Positions 17,778 through 25,607 of a stretch of DNA of 64,000 nucleotides are shown here, piece by piece (position 1 is the stretch's first letter; the number at the start of each line of letters is the position of its first letter). Source of the stretch: Clostridiales bacterium. GTDB taxonomy: Bacteria > Bacillota > Clostridia > Lachnospirales > Lachnospiraceae. The stretch is taken from contig JAGZJZ010000034.1 in the NCBI GenBank assembly GCA_018365455.1, positions 4,523-68,522 of the forward strand, read 5' to 3'. The position numbers were made by a program, and so were the translations under genes. Under the pieces are notes generated by a model, which was given only the letters and a program-made list of their open reading frames with translations, was not told the DNA's origin and made no database searches.

Positions 17778-19838
17778 TCAAAAAAAATTACTAAAAATCC
17801 TGCCTATGGCATGGCCCACAATCATCTCCCCCAGAAATAAGTTATTTTCCCCAATTGCAGCCTCGGAGGTACTGCTTTCGTAAGAAGTTGTGATTTCACC
17901 CACGGCGCCCCTCTGGTAAGCCTCAGACCTTGCACCTTCCAGGGCTTCTTCAATAGCGGTTTCCTTAGCGGCATCATAGTCTTTAAAGCCTAAGCATCCG
18001 CTTCGTGTGAAAACCTGGTAGCCGGTCAGATCGGAAGAGTCGTAGAGGGGTTTGATCTCAACGGAATAAGAAGCAGATACATTACCCACTACGGCACCCA
18101 GAGCATTAGCCACGGCTGCATTTCTGGGAATGACAGCTTTAGTGCCCAGAAGCTTTGCCACGTCTTCTAAGAAGATGTGGATGGGGGCACCAACACCAAT
18201 CAACGTAGCCTGGGTGCGGAACTGGGTGGAAAAGAAACTGGAAGCTCCGTGGGATACGGCATCTTCGTAGCTTTCTTCAATCAGGCTGTTCAGCATTTCG
18301 GGACTTAAGTGTTTATGCTTTGTGTCATTGTGGTCGTTGATCAGAATGCGCACCAGATTGCAGTAAAGTTTCTTTTTTACCAGATGGTATACTTTATCGG
18401 TGAGGCGTTCCGATGTTATCTCTACGGAACGGGCAATAAATTCTGCACCCAGTACGGATGCCTTCCGGTCAAAGGGGGTGTAGTCTTTTCGAATATGCAT
18501 AATATCAGTCGGAGTAAGCCCGGAACGCATCACAATGCCTTCTTGTTCCAGCCGCTTCATACTGAAGTTATACGTGTCCTTTCGGATGGCGGCGGCAGCT
18601 TTGGTAAAAATAAGGGGACCATGGGCAAGAGCGGTGCAAAAGTCCAGTTCTTCCTGAGTATAGCTGCTTTTATTTTTGGGTTCTTTCATGAATACAAAGA
18701 ACTCGTGCAGGAAATGGCTGTGGGGTTTACCGGTGAGGTTTAGTTCTTCCAGTTGTTCCAGCACGCCCGGAAACTGGGAAGAAAGGGTACAAAGGGGGAT
18801 GACCCGTTCTGTGTCCAGATAGAGGCTGCCGTTTTTATACCGGATAGCGCTGTCGCCTCCCAGACCAAAAGTATCCACATACAGCCCCTTCACAAAGGTT
18901 TTGTAGATACCGATCTGAATGCCTTCCCGGACAGTCACCGGTGTATGGTTTTTAACAATGGCAATGTCAGATGTAGTTCCACCCATATCTACGATCAGGG
19001 CATTTTCTTCATCGGCAAGCTCCACGCCGCCCATAACACTGGCTGCTGGACCGCATAAAAGCGTTTCCACCGGCCGTGTGGAGGCAAATCCCTGAGACAT
19101 AAGGGATCCGTCACTTCTTACAATTACGATAGGAAGAGACAGCCCCAGATCTTCCAGAGAGGTTTTGATTGCTTTGAAAAAATCCTGCATTACCGGCATC
19201 AGCCGGGCATTTAACAGAGCACTGGCACCCCGGCGCAGGACGTTTAAATCGTGGAACAATTCGTAGCCCGTAATGCAAGGGACATCCAGTTCTTCCGTAA
19301 TGATGCGATGTGCCGTTTTTTCATAAGCAGCTCCATTATATTTCGGGTGGATCTGTACCACGGCAATGCTGTCATAATCACTAAACTGTGTACGGATATC
19401 CTGGCGGAACTTTTTCCAGTCCGGCTTATTCTCCGCAGGCAACGAGCAAAGATCACTGCCAACAGCAGGGGAATTGACTTCCGGGCGCAGTGCATCAGCA
19501 GGATCCCCATCCATAAAATAGATTTCCCGGGAGGGAGGCAGACCGTAGGATAGATAGGTCTCATCTACTGTCCTTGGATTTACCCCGATAAATATGAGTT
19601 TAGCTCTTCCGCCTTTGCCTTCCACACAGGCATTCGTTGCCAGGGTTGTGGACAGTGCCATAAAGGATGCAGACTGAAGAGCCGTCTGTGATAACTTTTC
19701 CAGTACATTGGTAATGCCTGTTTCCAGGCGGCTTTTTGTGGTCAGAGATTTTGCGCTTTCTAATATCTGTTTATTCTCCAAATCATAGATGACAGCATCT
19801 GTATAAGTGCCGCCGGTGTCAATGCCAATTCCAATCAT
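17778..19838 (-). CDS. Hydantoinase/oxoprolinase (HyuA)-family ATPase-like protein
   Basis: A 686-residue protein of the hydantoinase/oxoprolinase A superfamily. The N-terminus IGIGIDTGGTYTDAVIYD is the ASKHA phosphate-1 motif, and IVDMGGTTSDIAIV near residue 290 is the phosphate-2-like motif. ATG 19838 is preceded by GGAGG with good spacing; a slightly upstream ATG overlaps that site. No HyuB partner is present, so true hydantoin or oxoproline hydrolysis is unlikely. ASKHA ATPases also activate corrinoid proteins (RACo), and that role would fit beside the UroD gene, but this protein lacks the 2Fe-2S domain of RACo. I infer an ATP-dependent activation role with modest confidence. Confidence 0.82.
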   Translation of the reverse strand: MIGIGIDTGGTYTDAVIYDLENKQILESAKSLTTKSRLETGITNVLEKLSQTALQSASFMALSTTLATNACVEGKGGRAKLIFIGVNPRTVDETYLSYGLPPSREIYFMDGDPADALRPEVNSPAVGSDLCSLPAENKPDWKKFRQDIRTQFSDYDSIAVVQIHPKYNGAAYEKTAHRIITEELDVPCITGYELFHDLNVLRRGASALLNARLMPVMQDFFKAIKTSLEDLGLSLPIVIVRSDGSLMSQGFASTRPVETLLCGPAASVMGGVELADEENALIVDMGGTTSDIAIVKNHTPVTVREGIQIGIYKTFVKGLYVDTFGLGGDSAIRYKNGSLYLDTERVIPLCTLSSQFPGVLEQLEELNLTGKPHSHFLHEFFVFMKEPKNKSSYTQEELDFCTALAHGPLIFTKAAAAIRKDTYNFSMKRLEQEGIVMRSGLTPTDIMHIRKDYTPFDRKASVLGAEFIARSVEITSERLTDKVYHLVKKKLYCNLVRILINDHNDTKHKHLSPEMLNSLIEESYEDAVSHGASSFFSTQFRTQATLIGVGAPIHIFLEDVAKLLGTKAVIPRNAAVANALGAVVGNVSASYSVEIKPLYDSSDLTGYQVFTRSGCLGFKDYDAAKETAIEEALEGARSEAYQRGAVGEITTSYESSTSEAAIGENNLFLGEMIVGHAIGRIFSNFF

Positions 19839-20142
19839 GATAATTTCCTCCATTCATGAGCGTGTTTAAAATTCTTTCCAGCCATCTGCAAGCCCTGGTG
19901 CCGACCTGGCCGGGAGGCACTGGTACTGCATTGCACAATCTGTATCTGCTGTTTCTACATATATTATAGCGTTTCCGGCACCAGGGATTTTTTCAAAATT
20001 TTGGATTTTTAGTAAAAATTCTATGAATCTAAAAAATTTCCCAATAATCCAGGTTTTTTACTTTTCTATTCCGGGCAGTGAGTTTATAATAAATACAGAA
20101 AGGGCGATAGCAGGATGTGTGCTATATGCAAAGGGTAAAGAT
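19839..20142. other. Divergent intergenic region between the HyuA-like and DUF5714 operons
   Basis: About 300 bases without a gene. On the minus strand TATAAT at 19968-19963 is a probable -10 element for 17778-19838. On the plus strand TATAAT near 20084 may serve DUF5714. An 11-bp inverted repeat, CCCTGGTGCCG (19893-19903) and CGGCACCAGGG (19976-19986), flanks the minus-strand -10 and could be a paired regulator site. A half copy of the dispersed AGAGCGTG element is at 19858-19889. An open frame through part of the region (from 20023) has no ribosome-binding site and unlikely composition. Confidence 0.5.
19858..19889 (-). repeat. AGAGCGTG-type element, copy 2 (half element)
   Basis: On the minus strand this reads GGCTGGAAAGAATTTTAAAC followed by ACGCTC, matching the right half of the elements at 2022-2092 and 30999-31055. 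The left half is missing. It lies in the leader of the HyuA-like gene, 20 bases before its start codon. Confidence 0.5.
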
Positions 20143-20727
20143 ATGGGAAATTACAGTGAATTGGATATTTATTATGATAAAATGACAGAGAAACTGCTTA
20201 CATATTATGAATCAGGTGAAAATAAAACCATCTGGGAGCTGGCGGAAGAACTGATGGATATTGAAGGGCTTCCCATGCATTGCCCGCCCCACCACTATCT
20301 TATGCCTGGAGTGCTTTTGACTGCCTGTCATAAGGAAGAGGGAGATGAGACGGCAGTTCTGGAAGAAGATCTTCGGGAAGCACTGTCCAGGGCGAAAAAT
20401 GTACTGGGCGGATTTTGCGGACTCTATGGCTCCTGCGGAGCGGCAGTGGGAGTTGGAATCTTCTTAAGCATTTACACCCAGACAACACCGCTTTCAAAAG
20501 GAACCTGGGCATGGACTAACCATGCGGTAGGCAGGGCGCTGCTTGCTATTTCCGGTGTAGATGGTCCCAGATGCTGCAAGCGGAATACCTATCTCGCTTT
20601 AGAGAGTGCGGCTGAAAGTATCCGGGAGTACCTTGGGATCCAACTGGAAAAGCCGGAAAAGGTGATTTGCAAATACTACAAGAACAATAAGGAATGTAAA
20701 GGAAAAGCCTGTCCGTACTTTGAATAG
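20143..20727 (+). CDS. DUF5714 domain protein
   Basis: A 194-residue protein beginning MGNYSELDIYYDKM. ATG 20143 follows AAGGG and fits the usual length of the domain; upstream in-frame codons encode an unlikely sequence. Conserved-looking Cys/His groups are MHCPPHHY, GGFCGLYGSCGAAVG, GPRCCKRN and a C-terminal CKYYKNNKECKGKACPYF cluster, suggesting metal or cluster binding. The family is of unknown function as far as I know. It heads the operon with the lipoyl carrier (36 bases downstream), CobW GTPase, lipoate ligase and UroD-thioredoxin fusion, so a catalytic or assembly role in that system is likely. Confidence 0.8.
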   Translation: MGNYSELDIYYDKMTEKLLTYYESGENKTIWELAEELMDIEGLPMHCPPHHYLMPGVLLTACHKEEGDETAVLEEDLREALSRAKNVLGGFCGLYGSCGAAVGVGIFLSIYTQTTPLSKGTWAWTNHAVGRALLAISGVDGPRCCKRNTYLALESAAESIREYLGIQLEKPEKVICKYYKNNKECKGKACPYFE

Positions 20728-20763
20728 GCAAATCCTTGTTATAATACGCACCAGGAGGAAAAC

Positions 20764-21069
20764 ATGTCAAGAATAGAAATTACCGTACCAAAAAAGGCAA
20801 TGCCGAAAAAAGATCCGGAGCATCCCTGTCCGTGTCAGGACAGACCGGTGAACCTGACTTTTAAGACCGGCACGCTGACCTGGTTAAAAGAGATCGGGGA
20901 AGCAGTGGAAGAAGGGGAGACTGTGTGTGAGGGAGAAGTAGAAAAGAAGGCTCTGGAATTTACAGCACCCTGCAGCGGCACCCTGTGCGAAATCTGTATT
21001 GAAGATGAAGAAGAGTTTGCGTTTCAGGAGATACTGGGTTACATCGAAGACGGAAAGGAGCAGAAATGA
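20764..21069 (+). CDS. Stand-alone lipoyl/biotinyl carrier protein
   Basis: A 101-residue protein consisting almost entirely of one biotinyl/lipoyl-attachment hammerhead. The modification turn reads GEVEKKALEF, corresponding to the classic ETDKA turn, with Lys62 as the probable modified residue; the usual Asp before it is Lys here. APCSGTL follows, as in lipoyl domains. Lipoylation rather than biotinylation is inferred because a lipoate ligase is encoded two genes downstream and no biotin carboxylase is near. Unusually it has an N-terminal CPC pair (Cys22, Cys24). It is not a glycine-cleavage H protein, which is larger. It overlaps the next gene by ATGA. Confidence 0.85.
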   Translation: MSRIEITVPKKAMPKKDPEHPCPCQDRPVNLTFKTGTLTWLKEIGEAVEEGETVCEGEVEKKALEFTAPCSGTLCEICIEDEEEFAFQEILGYIEDGKEQK

Positions 21070-22031
21070 AAAAAGAGATTGATTTATATCTGATATCAGG
21101 TTTTCTGGGGGCAGGCAAGACAACCTTTTTGCAAAAACTTCTCCAGGCACTGCCCAATAAGAAGATTGGGGTCATTATTAATGAATTTGGCAGCCTGGGA
21201 ATTGACGGCATGCTGGTGGAAAAAGAAGGTATTCAACTGGTGGAAATTAATAACGGTTCCATATTTTGTGCCTGCTTAAAAGGGGGATTTGTAAAAACCC
21301 TCATTGGTTTTTCAAAGGAAGATATAGAAATCCTGCTGATTGAGAACTCAGGCATGGCGGATCCTTCCAATATGCATCTGCTTCTTCAGGAAATGGAACA
21401 TATGGTAAGCCGTTCCCAGGCAGATTCAAATGCCCGCCCTTACCGGTACCGGGGCGCAGTCTGCATTACGGACAGCGTTACGTTCCTGCGTCATGTGCAG
21501 GTATTGGCACCGGTGCAGAATCAGATTGCATCCAGTAACTTTATTGTCATTAATAAAGTGGATCTGGTGAATCAGGTAACCATTGAAAAGATAAAAGGAA
21601 AAATCCGGGAATTGAATCCCAAAGCATACCTGTACGAAACGATGTTTGCACAGGTTCCCCTGGGATTACTGGATGAAAAACTAATTGATAACGGTTACGT
21701 GGGTGAAACCAGTAATCAGCCATGGAACCGCCCGGCGACTTATTCCCTGGAATGCGGGACAAAAGTAAGTAAGCCGGATCTGGAGCAGTTCGTGAAAAAA
21801 ATGCAGCCTATGGCACTGCGTATAAAAGGAATCGCAGATACGCAGGAAGGATGGATCCAGGTGGATGGGGTAGGAGACTATCTGGAAATAAAGCCTTTTA
21901 AAGCGGGAAAAAGGGATGTAATTACACACACGAAGCTGGTGGTCATTGGCAATGGTCCCGAGGAATTTGAAGAGAAACTGGAGGATACCTGGAAATCAAC
22001 CTGCAAGGAAGCGTGTGAGATTTATGAATAG
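21066..22031 (+). CDS. CobW/G3E-family GTPase
   Basis: A 321-residue P-loop GTPase of the COG0523 group, with Walker A GFLGAGKTT (residues 12-20), the switch-like LIENSGMADP and the NKVD specificity motif, followed by a C-terminal CobW_C-like domain. Family members load metals or cofactors into client enzymes using GTP. The metal-binding CxCC motif found in most relatives is reduced to CAC (Cys68, Cys70) in GSIFCACLK. ATGA overlap with the lipoyl carrier and an 8-base overlap with the ligase gene indicate translational coupling. Probable client: the UroD-thioredoxin enzyme or DUF5714 protein of the same operon. Confidence 0.88.
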   Translation: MKKEIDLYLISGFLGAGKTTFLQKLLQALPNKKIGVIINEFGSLGIDGMLVEKEGIQLVEINNGSIFCACLKGGFVKTLIGFSKEDIEILLIENSGMADPSNMHLLLQEMEHMVSRSQADSNARPYRYRGAVCITDSVTFLRHVQVLAPVQNQIASSNFIVINKVDLVNQVTIEKIKGKIRELNPKAYLYETMFAQVPLGLLDEKLIDNGYVGETSNQPWNRPATYSLECGTKVSKPDLEQFVKKMQPMALRIKGIADTQEGWIQVDGVGDYLEIKPFKAGKRDVITHTKLVVIGNGPEEFEEKLEDTWKSTCKEACEIYE

Positions 22032-23040
22032 AATTGACGGCATATTATATGTAGAAAGCCCGTTTACAGATCCCTGCAAAAATCTGGCACTGGAAGAATA
22101 TTTTTTCTATCACAAGACAGCAGGGTATCCCGATGCTGACATGCTGATTTTATGGCAGAATGAAAACAGTATTATCATTGGGAAACACCAGAATACGCTG
22201 GAAGAAATAAATGAGGAAGCAGTGGAAAAGTACGGAACAAAAGTAGTGCGCAGAAATACCGGCGGCGGCACTGTTTTCCATGATCTGGGGAATCTGAACT
22301 TTTCATTTATTACTACAGAAAATGAAGATATGGATATTTCTTATGAGAGATTCCTGGAACCGGTTATAGGAGCTTTAAAGACATTGGGAGTACCAGCCGT
22401 GAAAAGCGGCAGAAATGATATTACGGCGGATGGCAAAAAAATATCCGGCAATGCCCAGGCACAGCATCAGAACCGGATACTCCATCATGGTACGCTTTTA
22501 TTTTGTGCAGATCTTGCAAAGGCAACAGAGCTCTTAAAGGTCAGCCAGGATAAGTTATCCTCAAAAGGTGTGAAGTCGGTGAAGAGCAGAATCGGCAATA
22601 TCATTGACTTCCTGGATGAACCTGGGATGAATGTACTGCAATTCCGGGATTATCTGCGCACTTATTTGGAAACGGAAGCCGGGGGTATCACAAAGGTGGA
22701 AATCACACCTGGGATACTGGCAGAGACAGAGGAACTGGCACTTCACAAATATGGTTCCAGGGATTGGAATTATGGACGCTCCCCCATGTTTAACCACAGG
22801 AAAGAAAAGCGGTTTGTCAATGGAAAAGTAACGGTAGAGATGTTAATTAAAAAAGGTATGATTACCGCATGTAAAATCAGTGGTGATTTTCTTTCCCTCT
22901 GTCCGGCATCTGACATAGAAGATATGCTGATTGGATTGGAATACAGGCGGGAGACAGTGGAAGGGGTATTAGAGCACGTACCCCTTGTAAAATATTTTGG
23001 CAAAATTACAAAAGACGAACTGATGGAGTGTTTTTACTAA
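22024..23040 (+). CDS. lplA: Lipoate-protein ligase A
   Basis: A 338-residue ligase that attaches free lipoate to carrier lysines through a lipoyl-AMP intermediate. The signatures are clear: RRNTGGGTVFHD near residue 78, DGKKISGNAQ with the catalytic Lys, and HHGTLLF. The C-terminal accessory domain (from about residue 240) is present, as in two-domain LplA. ATG 22024 lies within the end of the GTPase gene; the longer open frame upstream overlaps that gene and is not supported. Co-transcription with the small lipoyl protein at 20764 strongly suggests a dedicated carrier-ligase pair. Confidence 0.92.
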   Translation: MNRIDGILYVESPFTDPCKNLALEEYFFYHKTAGYPDADMLILWQNENSIIIGKHQNTLEEINEEAVEKYGTKVVRRNTGGGTVFHDLGNLNFSFITTENEDMDISYERFLEPVIGALKTLGVPAVKSGRNDITADGKKISGNAQAQHQNRILHHGTLLFCADLAKATELLKVSQDKLSSKGVKSVKSRIGNIIDFLDEPGMNVLQFRDYLRTYLETEAGGITKVEITPGILAETEELALHKYGSRDWNYGRSPMFNHRKEKRFVNGKVTVEMLIKKGMITACKISGDFLSLCPASDIEDMLIGLEYRRETVEGVLEHVPLVKYFGKITKDELMECFY

Positions 23041-23088
23041 AATTATTACCAAATAACTATGATTTTTTCAAAATAAATTTTGACTTGC

Positions 23089-23097
23089 TGATATAAT
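23089..23097 (+). promoter_or_regulatory. Extended -10 promoter for the UroD-thioredoxin gene
   Basis: TGATATAAT (TG-N-TATAAT) at 23089-23097, 80 bases upstream of the start, is an extended -10. No good -35 is visible at 17 bp. It could give the fusion gene extra expression beyond read-through from the lipoyl operon. Confidence 0.5.
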
Positions 23098-23177
23098 GAG
23101 TGTATGGTTGATGCCGTTAATCCGCAGGCGGTATCAGGGCGTATAGATATGAAAAATACATAAAGGAGATTATTAGA

Positions 23178-24530
23178 ATGAATTCAAGAGAATTAGTATT
23201 TCGTGCAATGCAGTGTAAAGAAGTAGAACGTATACCCTGGGTTCCTTTTGTAGGATGCCACGCAGCAAGTCTGATAGATGTAAATTGTGAGGATTTCTTT
23301 AAAAGTGCAGATCATATTGTAAATGGAGTATTAAAGGCAGTAGAATTGTATCAGCCGGATGGGATTCCCGCATTATTTGACCTTCAGCTGGAAGCAGAGG
23401 CTATGGGATGCAATCTGACTTATGCAAAGGATAATCCGCCTGCAGTATCCAGCCACATCTTAGAGCAGGGCAAGACGCTGGCTGATCTGAAGATCCCAAC
23501 AGAGGAAGACGGACGTTTCCCCATAGCAATGGACGCTACAAGACGCATTGTGGAAGCCATTGGTGATAAATGTGCAGTTTATGGTTTAATCACAGGACCC
23601 TTTACTCTGGCACTTCATTTAAAAGGAACCGATATCTTCTATGATATGCTGGATGAACCGGAAGAAGTGGAAGAATTAATGGAATTCTGCCAGAAGGTAG
23701 CGATCAATACTGCAAAAATGTATATCGATGCCGGTGTGGATATCGTAGCAATCGTTGATCCTATGACTTCTCAGATTTCCCCTGATAACTTTGAAGAATT
23801 TGTAACACCTTATGTAACACCTGTATTTGATTACATTCGTGAAAGAGGCAAACTGGGATCCTTCTTCGTATGTGGAAATGCAAAACGTAATATTGAAGCA
23901 ATGTGCCAGACCCATTGCGATAATATCTCCATCGACGAAAATATTCCGCTGGAGTATGTAGTGGAGACCTGTAAACCATACAAGGTATCTGTAGGCGGTA
24001 ATATCAAACTGACTCTGACCATGCTCTTTGGAACACCTTATGACAATGTGAGAGATGCTACAAACTGTATGAATATCGGCGGAAAAACAGGATATATTCT
24101 GGCTCCCGGCTGTGATATGCCTTATGCAACCCCCGTTGCCAACGTTCAGGCTGTTACCAGCACCGTACACGGCAATATCGAAGAGATTTTTGAAGGCGAA
24201 GATGTTATGGCAGGTGTAGACTATGAATTACCGGACTATGCAAGCGAAAAACAGGTCATAATAGACTGTATTACACTGGATTCCGAATCCTGTGCAGCAT
24301 GTCAGTACAATATGGAAGCCGTTTACACTGCAGCTGCACCACTGGGTGATAAAGTGAAGATCATCGAGCATAAGATCAAAGAAAAAGAAGGCGTTGCCTG
24401 CATGATGAAATTAGGTGCTAAAAATGTACCTACAATCTGTGTGGACGGCGAAGTGAAATATGAAAGTATTCTTCCGGATAATGCAGAACTGACTGCATGT
24501 TTCCAGGCAGCAGTAGATAAAAAAATCTGA
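23178..24530 (+). CDS. UroD-family methyltransferase-like protein fused to a thioredoxin-like domain
   Basis: A 450-residue two-domain protein. Residues 1-340 are UroD-superfamily (MNSRELVFRAMQCKEVERIPWVPF), ending with the LAPGCDMPY motif (Cys312). The first zinc pair is altered: the HxC position reads FVC (Cys232), so the His ligand is absent. Residues about 350-450 form a thioredoxin-like domain with a CAAC redox motif (Cys372, Cys375) and the VPTICVDGEVKY segment. The start follows AAAGGAG. It is 137 bases behind the lipoate ligase, in the same orientation. A redox link between the CAAC pair and the operon's lipoyl carrier is an attractive inference. A hairpin follows at 24551. Confidence 0.87.
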   Translation: MNSRELVFRAMQCKEVERIPWVPFVGCHAASLIDVNCEDFFKSADHIVNGVLKAVELYQPDGIPALFDLQLEAEAMGCNLTYAKDNPPAVSSHILEQGKTLADLKIPTEEDGRFPIAMDATRRIVEAIGDKCAVYGLITGPFTLALHLKGTDIFYDMLDEPEEVEELMEFCQKVAINTAKMYIDAGVDIVAIVDPMTSQISPDNFEEFVTPYVTPVFDYIRERGKLGSFFVCGNAKRNIEAMCQTHCDNISIDENIPLEYVVETCKPYKVSVGGNIKLTLTMLFGTPYDNVRDATNCMNIGGKTGYILAPGCDMPYATPVANVQAVTSTVHGNIEEIFEGEDVMAGVDYELPDYASEKQVIIDCITLDSESCAACQYNMEAVYTAAAPLGDKVKIIEHKIKEKEGVACMMKLGAKNVPTICVDGEVKYESILPDNAELTACFQAAVDKKI

Positions 24531-24550
24531 TAAGTGAAGGCAATGTGTGA

Positions 24551-24588
24551 GGGCTGTTCCCCAATTATGGGTAGCAGCTCTTATTTTT
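24551..24588 (+). terminator. Probable terminator after the UroD-thioredoxin gene
   Basis: An imperfect stem (GAGGGCTG with CAGCTCTT, plus an inner CCCC/GGGT pairing) is followed by ATTTTTG, 20 bases past the stop codon. Confidence 0.6.
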
Positions 24589-24717
24589 GTGGAAATATAT
24601 ATACGGTCATGGTAAAATAGTTGGGAAAGAGACGATGGGTAAGGCAGATAAGGTAAAAAATATAGATGACTCAGGAAGTATTATTGCAATTTTATAAATT
24701 ATAAGGAGGTAAAAAGT

Positions 24718-25401
24718 ATGGAATACAGATTGATCGGAGAGGTTATGCCGGCAGTGGAAATGCGACTCAGGCAGGGAGAAGCCATTTATACCCAGTCTGG
24801 CGGTATGTCCTGGATGAGTGAAGGAATTGATATGACTACAAATGCAAGAGGCGGGATTATGAAAGGATTGGGAAGAATGTTTTCCGGGGAGTCCTTTTTT
24901 ATGACCACCTATTCAGCCATGCAGGATGGCGTTACCATCGGATTCTCCGCTACGGTTCCGGGAGAAATTCTGCCGGTGGATCTGAGTACTTATGGAAGTC
25001 TGATCTGCCAAAAGGGAGCATTTTTGTGCGCTCAGAACATGGTAGATGTAAGGGCAGTCTTTACGAAAAAGATGTCAGCCGGTTTTTTTGGGGGTGAAGG
25101 GTTCATCCTGCAGGAAATGTCCGGAAACGGCATGGCATTTTTAGAAGTAGATGGCAATAAGGTGGAAAAGGTGCTGGCTCCGGGTGAAGTCCTTAAGGTT
25201 GACACCGGAAATTTAGTAGCATTTGAAAACACGGTGCGGTATGAAGTGGAAATGATGCGCGGAGGTATGAATATTTTCCTGGGTGGTGAAGGCTTATTTA
25301 TTACAAGACTCACGGGACCGGGAAGAGTTGTGCTGCAGACACAGAACTTTTCAGAATTTGTGGGCAGGATACGGACTTATATACCGAACCAGAGCAGCTA
25401 A
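24718..25401 (+). CDS. AIM24/TIGR00266 family protein
   Basis: A 227-residue soluble, all-beta protein of the AIM24 (TIGR00266) family. It is recognised from the glycine-rich repeats EAIYTQSGGMSWMSEGIDMTT and GGIMKGLGRMFSGESFFMTTYSA near the N-terminus and GGEGLFITRLTGPGRVVLQT near the C-terminus. The family is widespread and poorly understood; the eukaryotic namesake is mitochondrial. The start ATG follows AAGGAGGT. It is a single-gene unit ended by a hairpin at 25455. No functional link to the preceding methyltransferase operon is evident. Confidence 0.88.
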   Translation: MEYRLIGEVMPAVEMRLRQGEAIYTQSGGMSWMSEGIDMTTNARGGIMKGLGRMFSGESFFMTTYSAMQDGVTIGFSATVPGEILPVDLSTYGSLICQKGAFLCAQNMVDVRAVFTKKMSAGFFGGEGFILQEMSGNGMAFLEVDGNKVEKVLAPGEVLKVDTGNLVAFENTVRYEVEMMRGGMNIFLGGEGLFITRLTGPGRVVLQTQNFSEFVGRIRTYIPNQSS

Positions 25402-25454
25402 TGGTGACAGGTTAGAAATCAAGAGCCTGCAGCAAAGAATGTTATTCAGATGGA

Positions 25455-25518
25455 AGCCCCGGTTTTTCTGTTTGTTTCAAGGAGGTTTTGAAACAGCAGG
25501 AAATCCGGGGCTATCTTT
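25455..25518 (+). terminator. Long hairpin, probable terminator after the AIM24 gene
   Basis: AGCCCCGG (25455-25462) pairs with CCGGGGCT (25505-25512). An inner stem GTTTCA/TGAAAC supports a long hairpin. The T-run after it (ATCTTT) is weak. Confidence 0.6.
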
Positions 25519-25548
25519 ATGAAATCAAAAATAATTATAAAAATAAAA

Positions 25549-25574
25549 TGAACCCCACCGAAAGTTATGACGAT
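25549..25574 (+). promoter_or_regulatory. ECF-type promoter candidate upstream of the sigma factor gene
   Basis: TGAACC (25549-25554), 16 bases, then CGAT (25571-25574) resembles the TGAAAC-N16-CGTA pattern of Bacillus ECF promoters and ends 33 bases before the start. This would make the sigma factor autoregulatory. Confidence 0.45.
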
Positions 25575-25607
25575 TATATAATAGCAGGGTAAAAAGGAGG
25601 TGTGGAT

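Noticed and set aside
17778..19838. Functional hydantoinase or 5-oxoprolinase
   Set aside because: No HyuB gene or B module is present, and the context is methyl transfer rather than hydantoin use.
20023..20142. N-terminal extension of the DUF5714 gene
   Set aside because: The extra 40 residues have unlikely composition, no Shine-Dalgarno at 20023, and cover a promoter-like TATAAT.
1..24530. Annotation of the UroD-superfamily genes as haem uroporphyrinogen decarboxylase (hemE)
   Set aside because: Five divergent copies, metal-ligand motifs of the methyltransferase branch, absence of the HemE N-terminal Arg-rich active-site motif, and no other haem genes nearby.
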